A stretch of DNA of 64,000 nucleotides from an uncultured Flavobacteriales bacterium (GTDB taxonomy: Bacteria; Bacteroidota; Bacteroidia; Flavobacteriales_D; Parvicellaceae). Below the pieces are notes generated by a model. The model ran no database searches, was not told the origin of the DNA, and saw nothing but the letters and a program-made list of their open reading frames with translations. This document shows positions 25,452 through 34,771 of the stretch, one piece after another. The position numbers were made by a program, and so were the translations under genes. Location: NCBI GenBank assembly GCA_943787535.1, contig CALSMU010000008.1, positions 62,001-126,000 of the forward strand. The letters run 5' to 3'. Positions within the stretch are counted from its first letter, which is position 1; each line of letters begins with the position of its first letter.

Positions 25452-25674
25452 TTTCTTTTAATTAAGTTATTTAGTTTTCAGCTTTGCAATAATTAGACCG
25501 TTAATTTACCGCTGTATTTATTTCGAAAGGTAACCTTCCTGGTCAATTTAGTCTTTTAGTTATTTATCTATAATTAAGTTCAATTTTCGTTCATAAAGAT
25601 ACATCAATTAATTTCCAATCCTATATGTTTTTGAAGTGGTTTTAGTGCACTTGGAATCGGTTTTGTATCCCTTT

Positions 25675-26583
25675 TTATAACAAAAATTTTTCTCCAGTTA
25701 GCTTTTCAGAAACATCCCATAGCTCAGATGCTATTTTTTTGTCGTAGGAATGTGGTTTTGATTTTACTTTTCCTGGCTTTCCTTTCATTCCGTTAAAGCC
25801 AGTAGGTCCAAAATAATCGCCACTTTTCACATCAGGGCCTAAGGCTGCGTATAATGTTGGTAAGGCAGCATATTTAGGTGGGTGCGTAAATATTGGGATA
25901 AATGGCGCCATAAGGAATTGGGCAAGAATAGGAATATTCGTAAATAAATTTGTTTTTGATACTCCTGGGTGGGAGGAAACAGCAATAACGTTGCTGCCAG
26001 CTTTTTCTAACCTTCTTTTTAGTTCGTAAGCAAACAGTAGGCAAGCTAATTTACTTTGCCCATATGCCCCAATTTTGGAATAACTTTTTTCTGCGTTTAA
26101 ATTATCAAAATCAATTCTTCCTCTTTCATGCGCTAAACTACTCGTAGTTGCTATTCGCGCTCCTTCAGTTTTGTTTAAAATGGGATATAGTAAATTGGTA
26201 AGTAAAAAATGACTAAAATAGTTAACACCCATTTGACTTTCGAAACCATCTTCTGTTTTAGTAAGTGGTGGAATCATAATTCCAGCATTCTCAATTAATA
26301 AATCGAGGCTATCGTATTTTTCAGCAAATGTTGTAGAAAAACTCCGAACAGATTTTAAACTGTTAAGATCCAAAAGCATTATTTCTATATCCGCACTATT
26401 TACCTGAGATAAAACCTCTGCTTTTGCTGATTCGGCTTTTGATTTATTTCGGCAAGCCATTATTACTTTAATTTCCTTTTTTGCTAATCCAATTGTAATT
26501 TCTTTTCCAAGCCCAGAATTAGCTCCGGTTACAATTGCTATTTTTCTTTTTTGGGAAGGAATATTCTCAATGTTAAAACTCAT
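25675..26583 (-). CDS. Short-chain dehydrogenase/reductase
   Basis: A 302-residue Rossmann-fold oxidoreductase, retinol-dehydrogenase-like by length. Motifs: TGANSGLG (cofactor binding, about 18-25), ENAGIM, catalytic Ser in TTSSLAH, and the YGQSK catalytic Tyr/Lys pair. The Arg following the first beta strand (ACRNK) suggests NADPH. Substrate unknown. It lies 30 bp after the GNAT gene on the same strand. Confidence 0.88.
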   Translation of the reverse strand: MSFNIENIPSQKRKIAIVTGANSGLGKEITIGLAKKEIKVIMACRNKSKAESAKAEVLSQVNSADIEIMLLDLNSLKSVRSFSTTFAEKYDSLDLLIENAGIMIPPLTKTEDGFESQMGVNYFSHFLLTNLLYPILNKTEGARIATTSSLAHERGRIDFDNLNAEKSYSKIGAYGQSKLACLLFAYELKRRLEKAGSNVIAVSSHPGVSKTNLFTNIPILAQFLMAPFIPIFTHPPKYAALPTLYAALGPDVKSGDYFGPTGFNGMKGKPGKVKSKPHSYDKKIASELWDVSEKLTGEKFLL

Positions 26584-26613
26584 AGTTTGAAAGTGTGTCG
26601 TTTATGTGCAACT

Positions 26614-27096
26614 TTAATGCTGTGTTCGTAGTTCCCAGTATCCTACATCAATCCAATTGTCAAACTTATAACCTACCTCTCTAAAATGTCCTACTTTTTC
26701 AAATCCCAATTTTTCGTGTAGTCTAATGCTAGCATCATTTGGCAAAGTAATGCACCCCATTAGTGCATGGAAATTTAATTCTTTAAGTTGATTAATTAAT
26801 TCTTTATAGAGCAGTGTTCCCAATCCATTTTTGGTAGAACCATTTTTCAAATATACTGTTGTTTCTACCGAATGTTTATATCCGTCCTTTGCTTTCCACT
26901 CGCTTCCATAAGCATATCCCAGTATTTCTCCATCTATTTCATAGACAATCCAAGGATATATATTCATTTGAATTTTATCTTGAATTTCATTCAATGGTGC
27001 GTGTTCTGTATCAAACGTAAAGATTGAATGATCTACATAATAGTTGTAAATATTCATTATTTGAGACGCGTCTTCTAAGGTTGCTTTTCGAATCAT
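26614..27096 (-). CDS. GNAT N-acetyltransferase (phosphinothricin-acetyltransferase-like)
   Basis: A 160-residue acetyl-CoA-dependent acetyltransferase. It opens IRKATLEDASQIMNIYN and has the acetyl-CoA loop KNGLGTLLYKEL (G-x-G-x-[GT] style), then ITLPNDASIRLHEKLGFEKVGHFREVGYKFDNWIDVGYWE at the C-terminus (region about 118-157), the pattern of phosphinothricin/methionine-sulfone acetyltransferases. ATG at 27096 is chosen over a TTG six codons upstream. Confidence 0.85.
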   Translation of the reverse strand: MIRKATLEDASQIMNIYNYYVDHSIFTFDTEHAPLNEIQDKIQMNIYPWIVYEIDGEILGYAYGSEWKAKDGYKHSVETTVYLKNGSTKNGLGTLLYKELINQLKELNFHALMGCITLPNDASIRLHEKLGFEKVGHFREVGYKFDNWIDVGYWELRTQH

Positions 27097-27164
27097 TCTA
27101 GACGTATTTACCAATTTTTATACAGTGATTAGCTTTATGAATTTTTACCTGTTTGAGAGCAAGG

Positions 27165-28694
27165 TTATTTTAATAAACTTCCTTTTTCAATATATGGAAA
27201 AATTTCATCGTACTTTAAAACAGCGTTCATACTAACTCTTCGATTTATGTGTTTTCGTTCTAAATCAACTAAATTGGTTATTCCTGCAGCACCAGCTAAC
27301 TCACTGCAACTTCGAAGTGTTTCATCGTGAAAATTCGTAACCCTTTTCGCTTTGTTTTCAACATCTAGACCTTTCATAAGTGCGGCATTTTGCGTTGCTA
27401 CTCCTACTGGACAATGATTATCATTGCACTTTAATGCTTGAATACAGCCAACTGCCATCATCATAGCTCTTGCACTACTTACCATGTCTGCGCCTAAAGC
27501 AAGTATTCTTGCAATATGAAATCCACTGAAAACTTTACCTGAAGCAATAATTTTTATGTCCTTTTTTAAATCATATCCAACCAAAGTGTCATAAACAAAA
27601 GCCACGGCATCTCTTAAGGGCATCCCCAAGGAATTGGAGAATTCTATAGGTGCAGCTCCAGTTCCTCCTTCACCTCCATCCACAGAAATAAAGTCGGGCT
27701 TTACGCCAGATGAAACCATAGCCTTGCACAAGTCAATAAATTCCTGTTTTTTACCAACACATAATTTAAATCCGATGGGTTTTCCCTCCGATTTTTCTCT
27801 TAGTAGTTGAATGAAATTCATTAGCCCAGTTGCGTCAGAAAATGCCGAGTGACTCGGTGGTGAATGAACACTAGTGTGTGGCTTAACACCCCTGATTAAA
27901 GCAATTTCTTCAGTGTTTTTAGTTGCTGGTAAAATTCCTCCATGGCCTGGTTTAGCACCTTGAGAAAGTTTTATTTCAACCATTTTCACATTCTTTAGAG
28001 TTGCTTTTTCAGTAAATTTTTCTGCATCAAATTCTCCCATTTCGTTTCTGCAGCCAAAATACCCTGTTCCAATTTGCCAAATTAAATCTCCTCCATACTT
28101 TAAATGATATGGACTAATAGACCCTTCTCCTGTATTATGAGCAAACCTTCCTTTTTTTGCTCCTTTGTTTAACGCCATAATAGCATTCTTACTCAATGAG
28201 CCAAAACTCATTGCTGAAATGTTTAGCAAACTTGCAAAATAAGGTTGTTTGCAATCTGGACCTCCAACAGTTATCCTCGGTTTGTCATTAATTTCCTTCT
28301 CACCTTTTGCATACATAGAATGATCCAGCCATTCATAACCAGCACTATAAACGTTCATTTGTGTTCCAAATGGAACGGTGTCAGTTGTTTTTTTAGATCG
28401 TTGATAAATAAGGCTTCGATACTGTCTGTTAATTGGTCGTCCTTCTGTATCTGTTTCAACAAAATACTGCATTATCTCAGGGCGGATCGCTTCTAAAACA
28501 TACCTTAACCTTCCGATTAAGGGGAAGTTTTTTTTGATGGTGTGTTTGTTTTGCAACATATCGGCAAGTCCCATAATGATTAAGGGTCCGATTATAGCCA
28601 AACTCCAAAGAGCAGGTAACCAAAAATATGCTGCTGCCCCTGTAGCACCCAATACCATAATTGATGCCGTGATAAATATTCTTCTTACATTCAT
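27165..28694 (-). CDS. FMN-binding glutamate-synthase-family protein, membrane-anchored
   Basis: A 509-residue protein with two N-terminal transmembrane segments (about 7-43), followed by a glutamate synthase-type FMN TIM barrel. Signatures: ISAMSFGSLSKNAIMALNKGA, region near 159-178, GHGGILPATKNTEE, SVDGGEGGTGAAP, and CNDNHCPVGVATQN with clustered cysteines for an Fe-S site. There is no glutaminase domain, so it is not a complete GOGAT; its reaction is unknown. It follows the ALDH gene by 17 bp and is presumably in its operon. Confidence 0.88.
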   Translation of the reverse strand: MNVRRIFITASIMVLGATGAAAYFWLPALWSLAIIGPLIIMGLADMLQNKHTIKKNFPLIGRLRYVLEAIRPEIMQYFVETDTEGRPINRQYRSLIYQRSKKTTDTVPFGTQMNVYSAGYEWLDHSMYAKGEKEINDKPRITVGGPDCKQPYFASLLNISAMSFGSLSKNAIMALNKGAKKGRFAHNTGEGSISPYHLKYGGDLIWQIGTGYFGCRNEMGEFDAEKFTEKATLKNVKMVEIKLSQGAKPGHGGILPATKNTEEIALIRGVKPHTSVHSPPSHSAFSDATGLMNFIQLLREKSEGKPIGFKLCVGKKQEFIDLCKAMVSSGVKPDFISVDGGEGGTGAAPIEFSNSLGMPLRDAVAFVYDTLVGYDLKKDIKIIASGKVFSGFHIARILALGADMVSSARAMMMAVGCIQALKCNDNHCPVGVATQNAALMKGLDVENKAKRVTNFHDETLRSCSELAGAAGITNLVDLERKHINRRVSMNAVLKYDEIFPYIEKGSLLK

Positions 28695-28711
28695 AACTTC
28701 AACTTATTAAA

Positions 28712-30097
28712 TTATAATACGTTACTTTTGATTACCATTAATTTTTCTCTTGTCATTTCGTGCATAGAATATTGAATACCTCCCATCCCTATTCCAGATG
28801 CGTCTCTGCCTCCAAATGGCATCCAATCCACTCTAAAAGCAGTGTGATCATTCACCATCACAGCTGTTGCATTTAATTTTTTGACACAGTCTAAAGCAAT
28901 ATCTAAATTTTCAGTAAACACAGCTGCTTGAAAATGTAGGTCCAAACTATTTGCTATTTCAATTGCTTTGTCTAGCTCGGCATAAGAGTATACACAGACG
29001 ACAGGTCCAAAAATTTCTGAAGTAGAAACTTTTACGTCCATCGGTGGGTTTAATAATACTGTTGGCTGGTAACAAGTATTAGATATTCGTTTTCCTCCGC
29101 ATAATAGTTTTGCTCCAGCTGCTATGGCTTCATTCACCCATTGTTCAACTCTGTCAATTTCTCTTGGTAATATAAGAGGGCCAACTTCAGTCGTTAGATC
29201 CATTTGGTCTCCCACAATTAATTTGGATGCTAATTGACCTAGCCCTTCAGCTACTTTATTGAAAACAGATTCGTGTACAAATACTCTTTGAACTGAAACA
29301 CAAACTTGACCTGCATGATAAAAACCTCCTTTTGCCAATGCAGGTAGCATTTCTACAATATTTGCGTCTTTGTCAACTATTACCGGTGCAGCACCACCAT
29401 GTTCTAGCGCACAACGTGTTCCGGGTGATAATTTAGACCGTAAAAACCAACCTACTTTTGCAGAGCCAATAAATGAAAAATAATTCACTCTAGCGTCTGT
29501 TACCAATTTTTCTGCTGCTTCATTTTCACATATTATGGATTGACACCAACCTTTTGGTAATCCAGCTTCGGATAGTATTTCCACAAATGCTAAACACGAT
29601 AACGGCGTGGTTAAAGCAGGTTTAATAATTACCGGACAACCAGCAGCTATAGCGGTAACGGATTGATGAATTATTAAATTTAATGGGTGATTAAAAGCAC
29701 TTATCGAAGATACAACGCCAATTGGTTCTCGTGAAGTAAACGCGATTCTTCCTTCAGATGCTTTTGTTAGGCCCATAGGGATTTGTTCACCTTTTAATTG
29801 TCCGATGTGTTCTGCTGCTATTTTAACACCGTTAATCGCTCGCAAAACTTCAACTTTAGAGTCATTTAAGGGTTTTCCCCCCTCTTTTGCTGCTGTAATT
29901 GTTAGCTCTTCAATTCGCGTTTTCATTATTTCTGCGGCCCGCTCTAAAATAGCAATTCGCTCATGGGCAGGTATCCATTTAGATTGATCTTGAAACAGTT
30001 CATAAGCAGTTGCAAGTGCATGTTCGACTTCAATTTTTCCTACAAGTGGGATTTCTTTTATTAAACTTTGGTCGTATGGTGATACTACTTTTAACAT
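28712..30097 (-). CDS. NAD(P)-dependent aldehyde dehydrogenase
   Basis: A 461-residue ALDH. The catalytic Glu is in ALEHGGAAP and the nucleophilic Cys in HAGQVCVSVQRVF; the cofactor segment is FIGSAKVGWFL, and the final EIFGPVVCVYSY block is the ALDH signature. It resembles small-aldehyde enzymes (lactaldehyde or semialdehyde), but the substrate is undetermined. The frame opens with a TTG 11 codons upstream; ATG at 30097 fits the family better. The decayed acetolactate synthase fragment lies immediately upstream on the same strand. Confidence 0.9.
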   Translation of the reverse strand: MLKVVSPYDQSLIKEIPLVGKIEVEHALATAYELFQDQSKWIPAHERIAILERAAEIMKTRIEELTITAAKEGGKPLNDSKVEVLRAINGVKIAAEHIGQLKGEQIPMGLTKASEGRIAFTSREPIGVVSSISAFNHPLNLIIHQSVTAIAAGCPVIIKPALTTPLSCLAFVEILSEAGLPKGWCQSIICENEAAEKLVTDARVNYFSFIGSAKVGWFLRSKLSPGTRCALEHGGAAPVIVDKDANIVEMLPALAKGGFYHAGQVCVSVQRVFVHESVFNKVAEGLGQLASKLIVGDQMDLTTEVGPLILPREIDRVEQWVNEAIAAGAKLLCGGKRISNTCYQPTVLLNPPMDVKVSTSEIFGPVVCVYSYAELDKAIEIANSLDLHFQAAVFTENLDIALDCVKKLNATAVMVNDHTAFRVDWMPFGGRDASGIGMGGIQYSMHEMTREKLMVIKSNVL

Positions 30098-30208
30098 AAA
30101 ATTTACTCTAAATGGGGTATTAAGATACAAGTTTTCTCCTTTAGTAAAACGTTTAATATAGAATGATTCAGAGAGTAGTCTACAGCTAAGTAGTGAAATT
30201 GGTTGCTC

Positions 30209-30430
30209 TGGACCTAAAGTCGCTAGACAAACTCTAGGTTTTCCGGCAAGTCTTCCCTAGGTTGCAGCCATTAAGCTAGCCCTTTGCTTATGTATTGTGA
30301 GGATTAATTTTATTTTCGCACCTTTCATGGAATTTAAGAAGTCTAAATTCTCTTCTCCGGGAACTCCAAATATGTATTCTACTCCCTCATTTTCTAATGC
30401 TTTAATAAATAGGTCGGTTGCTTTCCTCGG
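30209..30430 (-). pseudogene. Decayed N-terminal fragment of acetolactate synthase (TPP enzyme)
   Basis: Read on the minus strand from about 30424, the frame gives ATDLFIKALENEGVEYIFGV, then PGEENLDFLNSMKGAKIKLI, then GRLAGKPRVCLATLGP: the start of an acetolactate-synthase-like large subunit. A TAG at 30257-30259 replaces the Tyr of the usual YGRL. The cofactor motif HEQGA has become HKQRA, losing the TPP-activating Glu. Homology ends after about 72 codons and roughly 85% of the gene is missing. No start codon remains. Together with two short flanks this accounts for the 417-bp stretch 30098-30514. Confidence 0.85.
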
Positions 30431-30502
30431 ATTAAGTTAGTAATTTTCAACTAATTCTAACCCAATATTACAAGGCATTAAAGTGATTGAAGCTTTGTTT
30501 TA

Positions 30503-30528
30503 AATAAAAAAGTATTAAAAATACTTTT
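30503..30528 (-). terminator. Intrinsic terminator overlapping the FkbM stop
   Basis: A 9-bp inverted repeat (30508-30516 with 30520-30528), 3-nt loop, followed on the minus strand by T-rich sequence. The FkbM TAA (30515-30517) falls in the stem-loop. It ends the long minus-strand run starting near 38 kb. Confidence 0.75.
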
Positions 30529-31333
30529 CCAATCCAGAAAAATAAGGTTTGTCTGCTTTTAATAAGGCAGCTGTATTTCCTCCGTATTGTTTCGTTATAT
30601 ATTCATTTTTATGCAGGAAGGATTCACATTTAGTAATGTCTGCATCAGATAAATGAAAGTGCTCGTAAATGATTCCGGTTGGTTTTATGTTCAGAGTGTT
30701 TCCCAAAAATAATTTAATGACCTCAAAGTCAAATCCTTCGGTGTCTATTTGCAAGAAATCTACTTTACTAAGGTTATTTGATTGCAGTAAAGTATCTGTG
30801 CTTGTAACCTGAATTTCTTCAGCAATAATTTGTTCTTCTTTACTGTTAGGTATTGGTATGCTGTCTACTTTGGCCCATTTTTCTATATAACCATTTTCAA
30901 ATGCTTCTTCTAAAACTTTCCTATTGAAAGTTGCAAGCCCAGTGGCCCATCGAGAATTACTAAAACCAATTTTATAGAGGTTTGTTTTTCCGTCTGAATC
31001 TCCTAATGCAGCATTTAAAGTTTTTATACCTCTGTTTTTTGCGTACAATTTCTCTAGTGTAGGAAATACATCTTTTTGAGGTTCTAATAAAACACCATTC
31101 CATTTATCTCTCTTGATAAACTTATGTATTGGATCATGAGTAATGCCATCATTTGCTCCAATTTGTACAACGTTAACTGTATCATGGAATTTTGAGAATT
31201 CATCTAAAAAAGCAGAAATAGATCCTTTAGATGGAGAATAGAAATATCTATAAAAACCTATGAAAACAGGATTGTTATTTGCACTCAGATTAAACCTGAA
31301 TTTTTTATAAAATTTCTTATAGGCTTCTTTCAT
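30515..31333 (-). CDS. FkbM family methyltransferase
   Basis: A 272-residue SAM-dependent methyltransferase. The SAM-binding motif is VNVVQIGANDGITHD (about 53-67), an acidic post-II residue lies in VLLEPQ, and KVDFLQIDTEGFDFEVIKLF is the family C-terminal signature. FkbM enzymes O-methylate sugars or polyketides; here the substrate may be a surface glycan, but no glycan cluster is present. It begins 5 bp after the MscS gene. Confidence 0.9.
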   Translation of the reverse strand: MKEAYKKFYKKFRFNLSANNNPVFIGFYRYFYSPSKGSISAFLDEFSKFHDTVNVVQIGANDGITHDPIHKFIKRDKWNGVLLEPQKDVFPTLEKLYAKNRGIKTLNAALGDSDGKTNLYKIGFSNSRWATGLATFNRKVLEEAFENGYIEKWAKVDSIPIPNSKEEQIIAEEIQVTSTDTLLQSNNLSKVDFLQIDTEGFDFEVIKLFLGNTLNIKPTGIIYEHFHLSDADITKCESFLHKNEYITKQYGGNTAALLKADKPYFSGLEKYF

Positions 31334-31338
31334 TGCTT

Positions 31339-32400
31339 TTAAGCCATTTCCTTTTTGAAAATAGTCTGAGTTGGGAATGCAAATTCAAGACCTTCAGCAT
31401 TAAAACGTTTTAAGATTTCAAGATTGATTTCCGTTTGCGTTTGTAATATATCTCCCTCTTTTTTAATGCGGTAGATGAAGAGTATCCCTAATGCAAAATC
31501 CCCATATGCATTGAACCCTATCGAAGCATCTTCAGTTTCTATTGCAGGATGAGCAATTACAATTTCTTTTAAAATATCCATAGATTGTTGCATCTGTTCA
31601 GGAGTCGTGTCATATGTCATTCCTAAATTTAAAACAACTTTACGCGTATGCTCAGCACTAACGTTTACAACAGTATTGTCAGAGAAAGTACTGTTATTAA
31701 TAATTAATAACCTTCCTTCTAAAGTGCGCACTCGAGTACTTCTTAAACCAACTTCTTCTACAGTTCCATCAAAACCATCAATTTGAATTCTTTCTCCAAT
31801 TTTAAATGGTTTATCTAAAAAAATCATGATGCCACCAAAGATATTTTTAACCATGTCCTGTGCGGCAAGTGCTAGTGCTAAACCTCCAATTCCAAGCCCT
31901 GCAATCATTGCTGTAATATCAATGCCAAGATTGTCCATCCCAATAATGATTCCCATTATCCAGATAACAGCTCTAATACCTTTTCGCATTATTGGAAGGA
32001 CTTGGTCATCAAAATCACTTTCTGATTTTTTAGTTATTGGCACTACATATTCTTCAACAACTGCATCAAGTGTTCTAGAAATCAGCCAGGTAATGTCAAT
32101 TACAAGAGCAAAAGTTGCAAGTTTAAAAAGCAAGTTTTCAAGACCGTTATTTGGGAAGTTTAAATAAGAAATAGACCAGTAATAAGCAGCAATTATTACT
32201 ATAAATATTACTGGTTTTTCTAGTTTGTCAATTAACAAGTCATCCAATTTTGTTTTGGTTTTAGCCGTTATTTTTTTCATAACAGCACTGGTGAACCAAT
32301 AAAGCAGTTTTGCAGCTATAACTCCTCCAAGAATAATTCCTAAAGCGATTAACCATTCTAAAATTGTGTTGTGGTAGTATATTTTGTTTAAAAAATCCAT
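31339..32400 (-). CDS. Small-conductance mechanosensitive channel (MscS family)
   Basis: A 353-residue membrane protein with four or five hydrophobic segments. The pore helix TM3 is readable as AGLGIGGLALALAAQDMVKNIFGG (region about 166-190), with the Gly/Ala packing of MscS, followed by the beta domain (FKIGERIQIDGFDGTVEEVGLRSTRV region). It releases solutes on hypoosmotic shock. Confidence 0.92.
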   Translation of the reverse strand: MDFLNKIYYHNTILEWLIALGIILGGVIAAKLLYWFTSAVMKKITAKTKTKLDDLLIDKLEKPVIFIVIIAAYYWSISYLNFPNNGLENLLFKLATFALVIDITWLISRTLDAVVEEYVVPITKKSESDFDDQVLPIMRKGIRAVIWIMGIIIGMDNLGIDITAMIAGLGIGGLALALAAQDMVKNIFGGIMIFLDKPFKIGERIQIDGFDGTVEEVGLRSTRVRTLEGRLLIINNSTFSDNTVVNVSAEHTRKVVLNLGMTYDTTPEQMQQSMDILKEIVIAHPAIETEDASIGFNAYGDFALGILFIYRIKKEGDILQTQTEINLEILKRFNAEGLEFAFPTQTIFKKEMA

Positions 32401-32440
32401 TTTATATAAAATTAGAGCACGAATTTATAAATAAAATTTG

Positions 32441-34762
32441 TTAATGCTTGTTGAATATAAGAGGAAGTGTTGCGTTATTATTTTGTCCTTTTATTTTTAA
32501 GAAATAATAACCAGTTGCGATGTCAATTAAATTAATATCGAATTGCATATTATTGTGACCAACTTTCATCTCTTTTTTGTTAAATGTATGCACTAACCTT
32601 CCTGATTCAGAATAGATAGAAAATTGGATCTCATCACTTTCTAAGGAATTAAAATTAATGTAAAATTTTCCTGTAGTTGGATTTGGGTAGATATTTAAAT
32701 TTTTAAGAAATTGAACATTCTCGATTGAGACATAACCAGCTACAACAATTGAAATTGCAGTGGTGTCATTAGGACAATTGTCGCTTGCGGCAACTAAAGT
32801 TACATCATAATCTCCAAGATTAGTGTATTCATTCCAAGGATTTATATCTGTAGATGTATTTCCATCCCCAAAATGCCATGTATATGCCGAAGAATTAATC
32901 GAAGTATTTGTAAATGCGACAACACCATTTGGTAAGTATACAGTATCAGAATTCGCATAAGTACCTGCAATTGGAGGAGAATCTATAGTAACTGCAATAG
33001 TTTGGCTACTTGTATTTATTCCTCCAGGTCCATAAGCTTCTAGGTTGATTGTGTAACTTCCAGAGTTAGTGAATGAAATGTATGGGTTTGCAGCTGTGTC
33101 ATTTGAAATTGTTCCCCCGTTGGAAGACCATATATAAGAGGTTGCATCGATAGAGGTGTTCGTAATAGGGATACTATCTCCTTCACATATGGTAGTGTTC
33201 GTTATTGAAAAAGATGCCACAGGAGGATCGTTTTCAGGGATAGAAGTGTATGCTATTTCCCAGCCTGGAGCGGAAGTAGCGCAATCGGAACGAAATTCTA
33301 ACAACAAATCACCTCCGGTTGAAGTAATTGTACCGGGGCTAACAGTGCCTGTATATTTACCAATTAGAGGGGCGTTTGGTGTGTTTCCATCGTATATAAA
33401 TAAGAAATCCCAATCTTGTTCTAGGTCAAAGGAGTTAAATGTAATTGTAACAGAAGCTGCACTTGCAGGCTGAATTAAATATAGCTCTCTTTCATCATCC
33501 GTATAATTACCTGTTGCTCCTCCACTATCATACAAGTTTCCCGAATTGGCAGTATAATTATTATAGGTGGGTGCATTGTTAATTAATTTATAAAACCCCT
33601 CCCAATCCCAATTAATTCCCGGATCTGTGTGCGTATTGTTTGGGTAATGCTGATGTCCTTTAATTTTTGTGCAACCGCCCAAAACATTAATCCCGGTTGT
33701 AGCATCACCGAAATAAGTTCTCAAAGGATTAATTCCATATCCACTTTGTGTTATATCTCTACATAAATCTGCAGAGGATGTATAAAGAGCAGTTGTATAC
33801 CAGGAAGGGTCGCTAACATAACCATCGTGTTCAATTCCAATTGTATATGGGTTTTCATTCCCAACATGCCACCCTTTATCAGCTTCTAAAAGCATCTGGG
33901 TAACTTGTCCATCAGATGATCGAACCACATAATGGTATGAAACTCCTGCCGAACAGTTTTGAGCCCAGGAAATAGCTCCTGCATAAGTGCCTTGTATGGT
34001 ATGGATGGTTACAGCTGATATTGTTGTGCCATTCCTTGAGCTATAATTACATGTTGGCGTTGCAACCCACAATGCTGGTCCATATTCAGCGGTTCTAATG
34101 AAAGGAACTTCGTACATAAGTCCATTTGGATTGGCAATTCCATTGCGCCCGAAAGTATTTTCAGAACTGCTCAAAACTGACAAGTTGTTTGCTCCAAAAA
34201 TTTGTTCTAAGTCAATGTTGTGATTTTGAAAATTATAAGCTTGTTGATTCTTTGTGCTGTTTAAAAAAGTATAAATACTATAAGCATGACAATCTAATGC
34301 ATAGCTGTTTATTATATTATTATCTAGCGGAATTTCAGATAATAGCTGAATTATTTTAATTTGATTTTCGATTGAAGAAACCTGTAAACTATCAAGTAAA
34401 TAGGCATAGGCAGCTGCATAAGCAATTATTCCTGTTTCTGGGTTAGATTTTATAGCATTTTGTGGATATCCTGAAAGTTTAGAAACCATGTTGAGATTAT
34501 TATTGAAATAACCTTGCCCATCTTCAGTAAGTCCCATAACCCCATAAACATGTGGTAATCCAAAACAACTTTCTGGGGTTGCATCTGTAATGTTACTAAA
34601 GTGTGTAGTCGTATATGAAATTGCTTCAAGCATACCCTTTGGAACTTCAGGGTATTGCTGATAAGCATGGTTCATTTCTGCTTGATAGGTATTAAAGATT
34701 GTTGTTTGCGCTCTGGTAAGCAGAGAAAATAATATTGTTGTAATAAGAAAAAAATATTTCAT
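32441..34762 (-). CDS. Secreted N-acetylmuramoyl-L-alanine amidase with CUB, PKD and T9SS domains
   Basis: A 773-residue exported multidomain protein. Signal peptide (ends LTRA); a helical N-terminal part (about 25-230); an amidase_2 domain with zinc ligands in VTIHTIQGT and HTDPG; a CUB domain (about 408-510, containing DWDFLFIYDG); two PKD domains (FSITNTTICEGDS and TYTWHFGDG-like AYTWHFGDGN); and a type A T9SS C-terminal signal (IYPNPTTGKFYINF). It should cut the peptidoglycan amide bond; the binding domains suggest activity outside the cell, on foreign peptidoglycan, rather than self-wall remodelling. Confidence 0.9.
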   Translation of the reverse strand: MKYFFLITTILFSLLTRAQTTIFNTYQAEMNHAYQQYPEVPKGMLEAISYTTTHFSNITDATPESCFGLPHVYGVMGLTEDGQGYFNNNLNMVSKLSGYPQNAIKSNPETGIIAYAAAYAYLLDSLQVSSIENQIKIIQLLSEIPLDNNIINSYALDCHAYSIYTFLNSTKNQQAYNFQNHNIDLEQIFGANNLSVLSSSENTFGRNGIANPNGLMYEVPFIRTAEYGPALWVATPTCNYSSRNGTTISAVTIHTIQGTYAGAISWAQNCSAGVSYHYVVRSSDGQVTQMLLEADKGWHVGNENPYTIGIEHDGYVSDPSWYTTALYTSSADLCRDITQSGYGINPLRTYFGDATTGINVLGGCTKIKGHQHYPNNTHTDPGINWDWEGFYKLINNAPTYNNYTANSGNLYDSGGATGNYTDDERELYLIQPASAASVTITFNSFDLEQDWDFLFIYDGNTPNAPLIGKYTGTVSPGTITSTGGDLLLEFRSDCATSAPGWEIAYTSIPENDPPVASFSITNTTICEGDSIPITNTSIDATSYIWSSNGGTISNDTAANPYISFTNSGSYTINLEAYGPGGINTSSQTIAVTIDSPPIAGTYANSDTVYLPNGVVAFTNTSINSSAYTWHFGDGNTSTDINPWNEYTNLGDYDVTLVAASDNCPNDTTAISIVVAGYVSIENVQFLKNLNIYPNPTTGKFYINFNSLESDEIQFSIYSESGRLVHTFNKKEMKVGHNNMQFDINLIDIATGYYFLKIKGQNNNATLPLIFNKH

Positions 34763-34771
34763 AATTATGAA

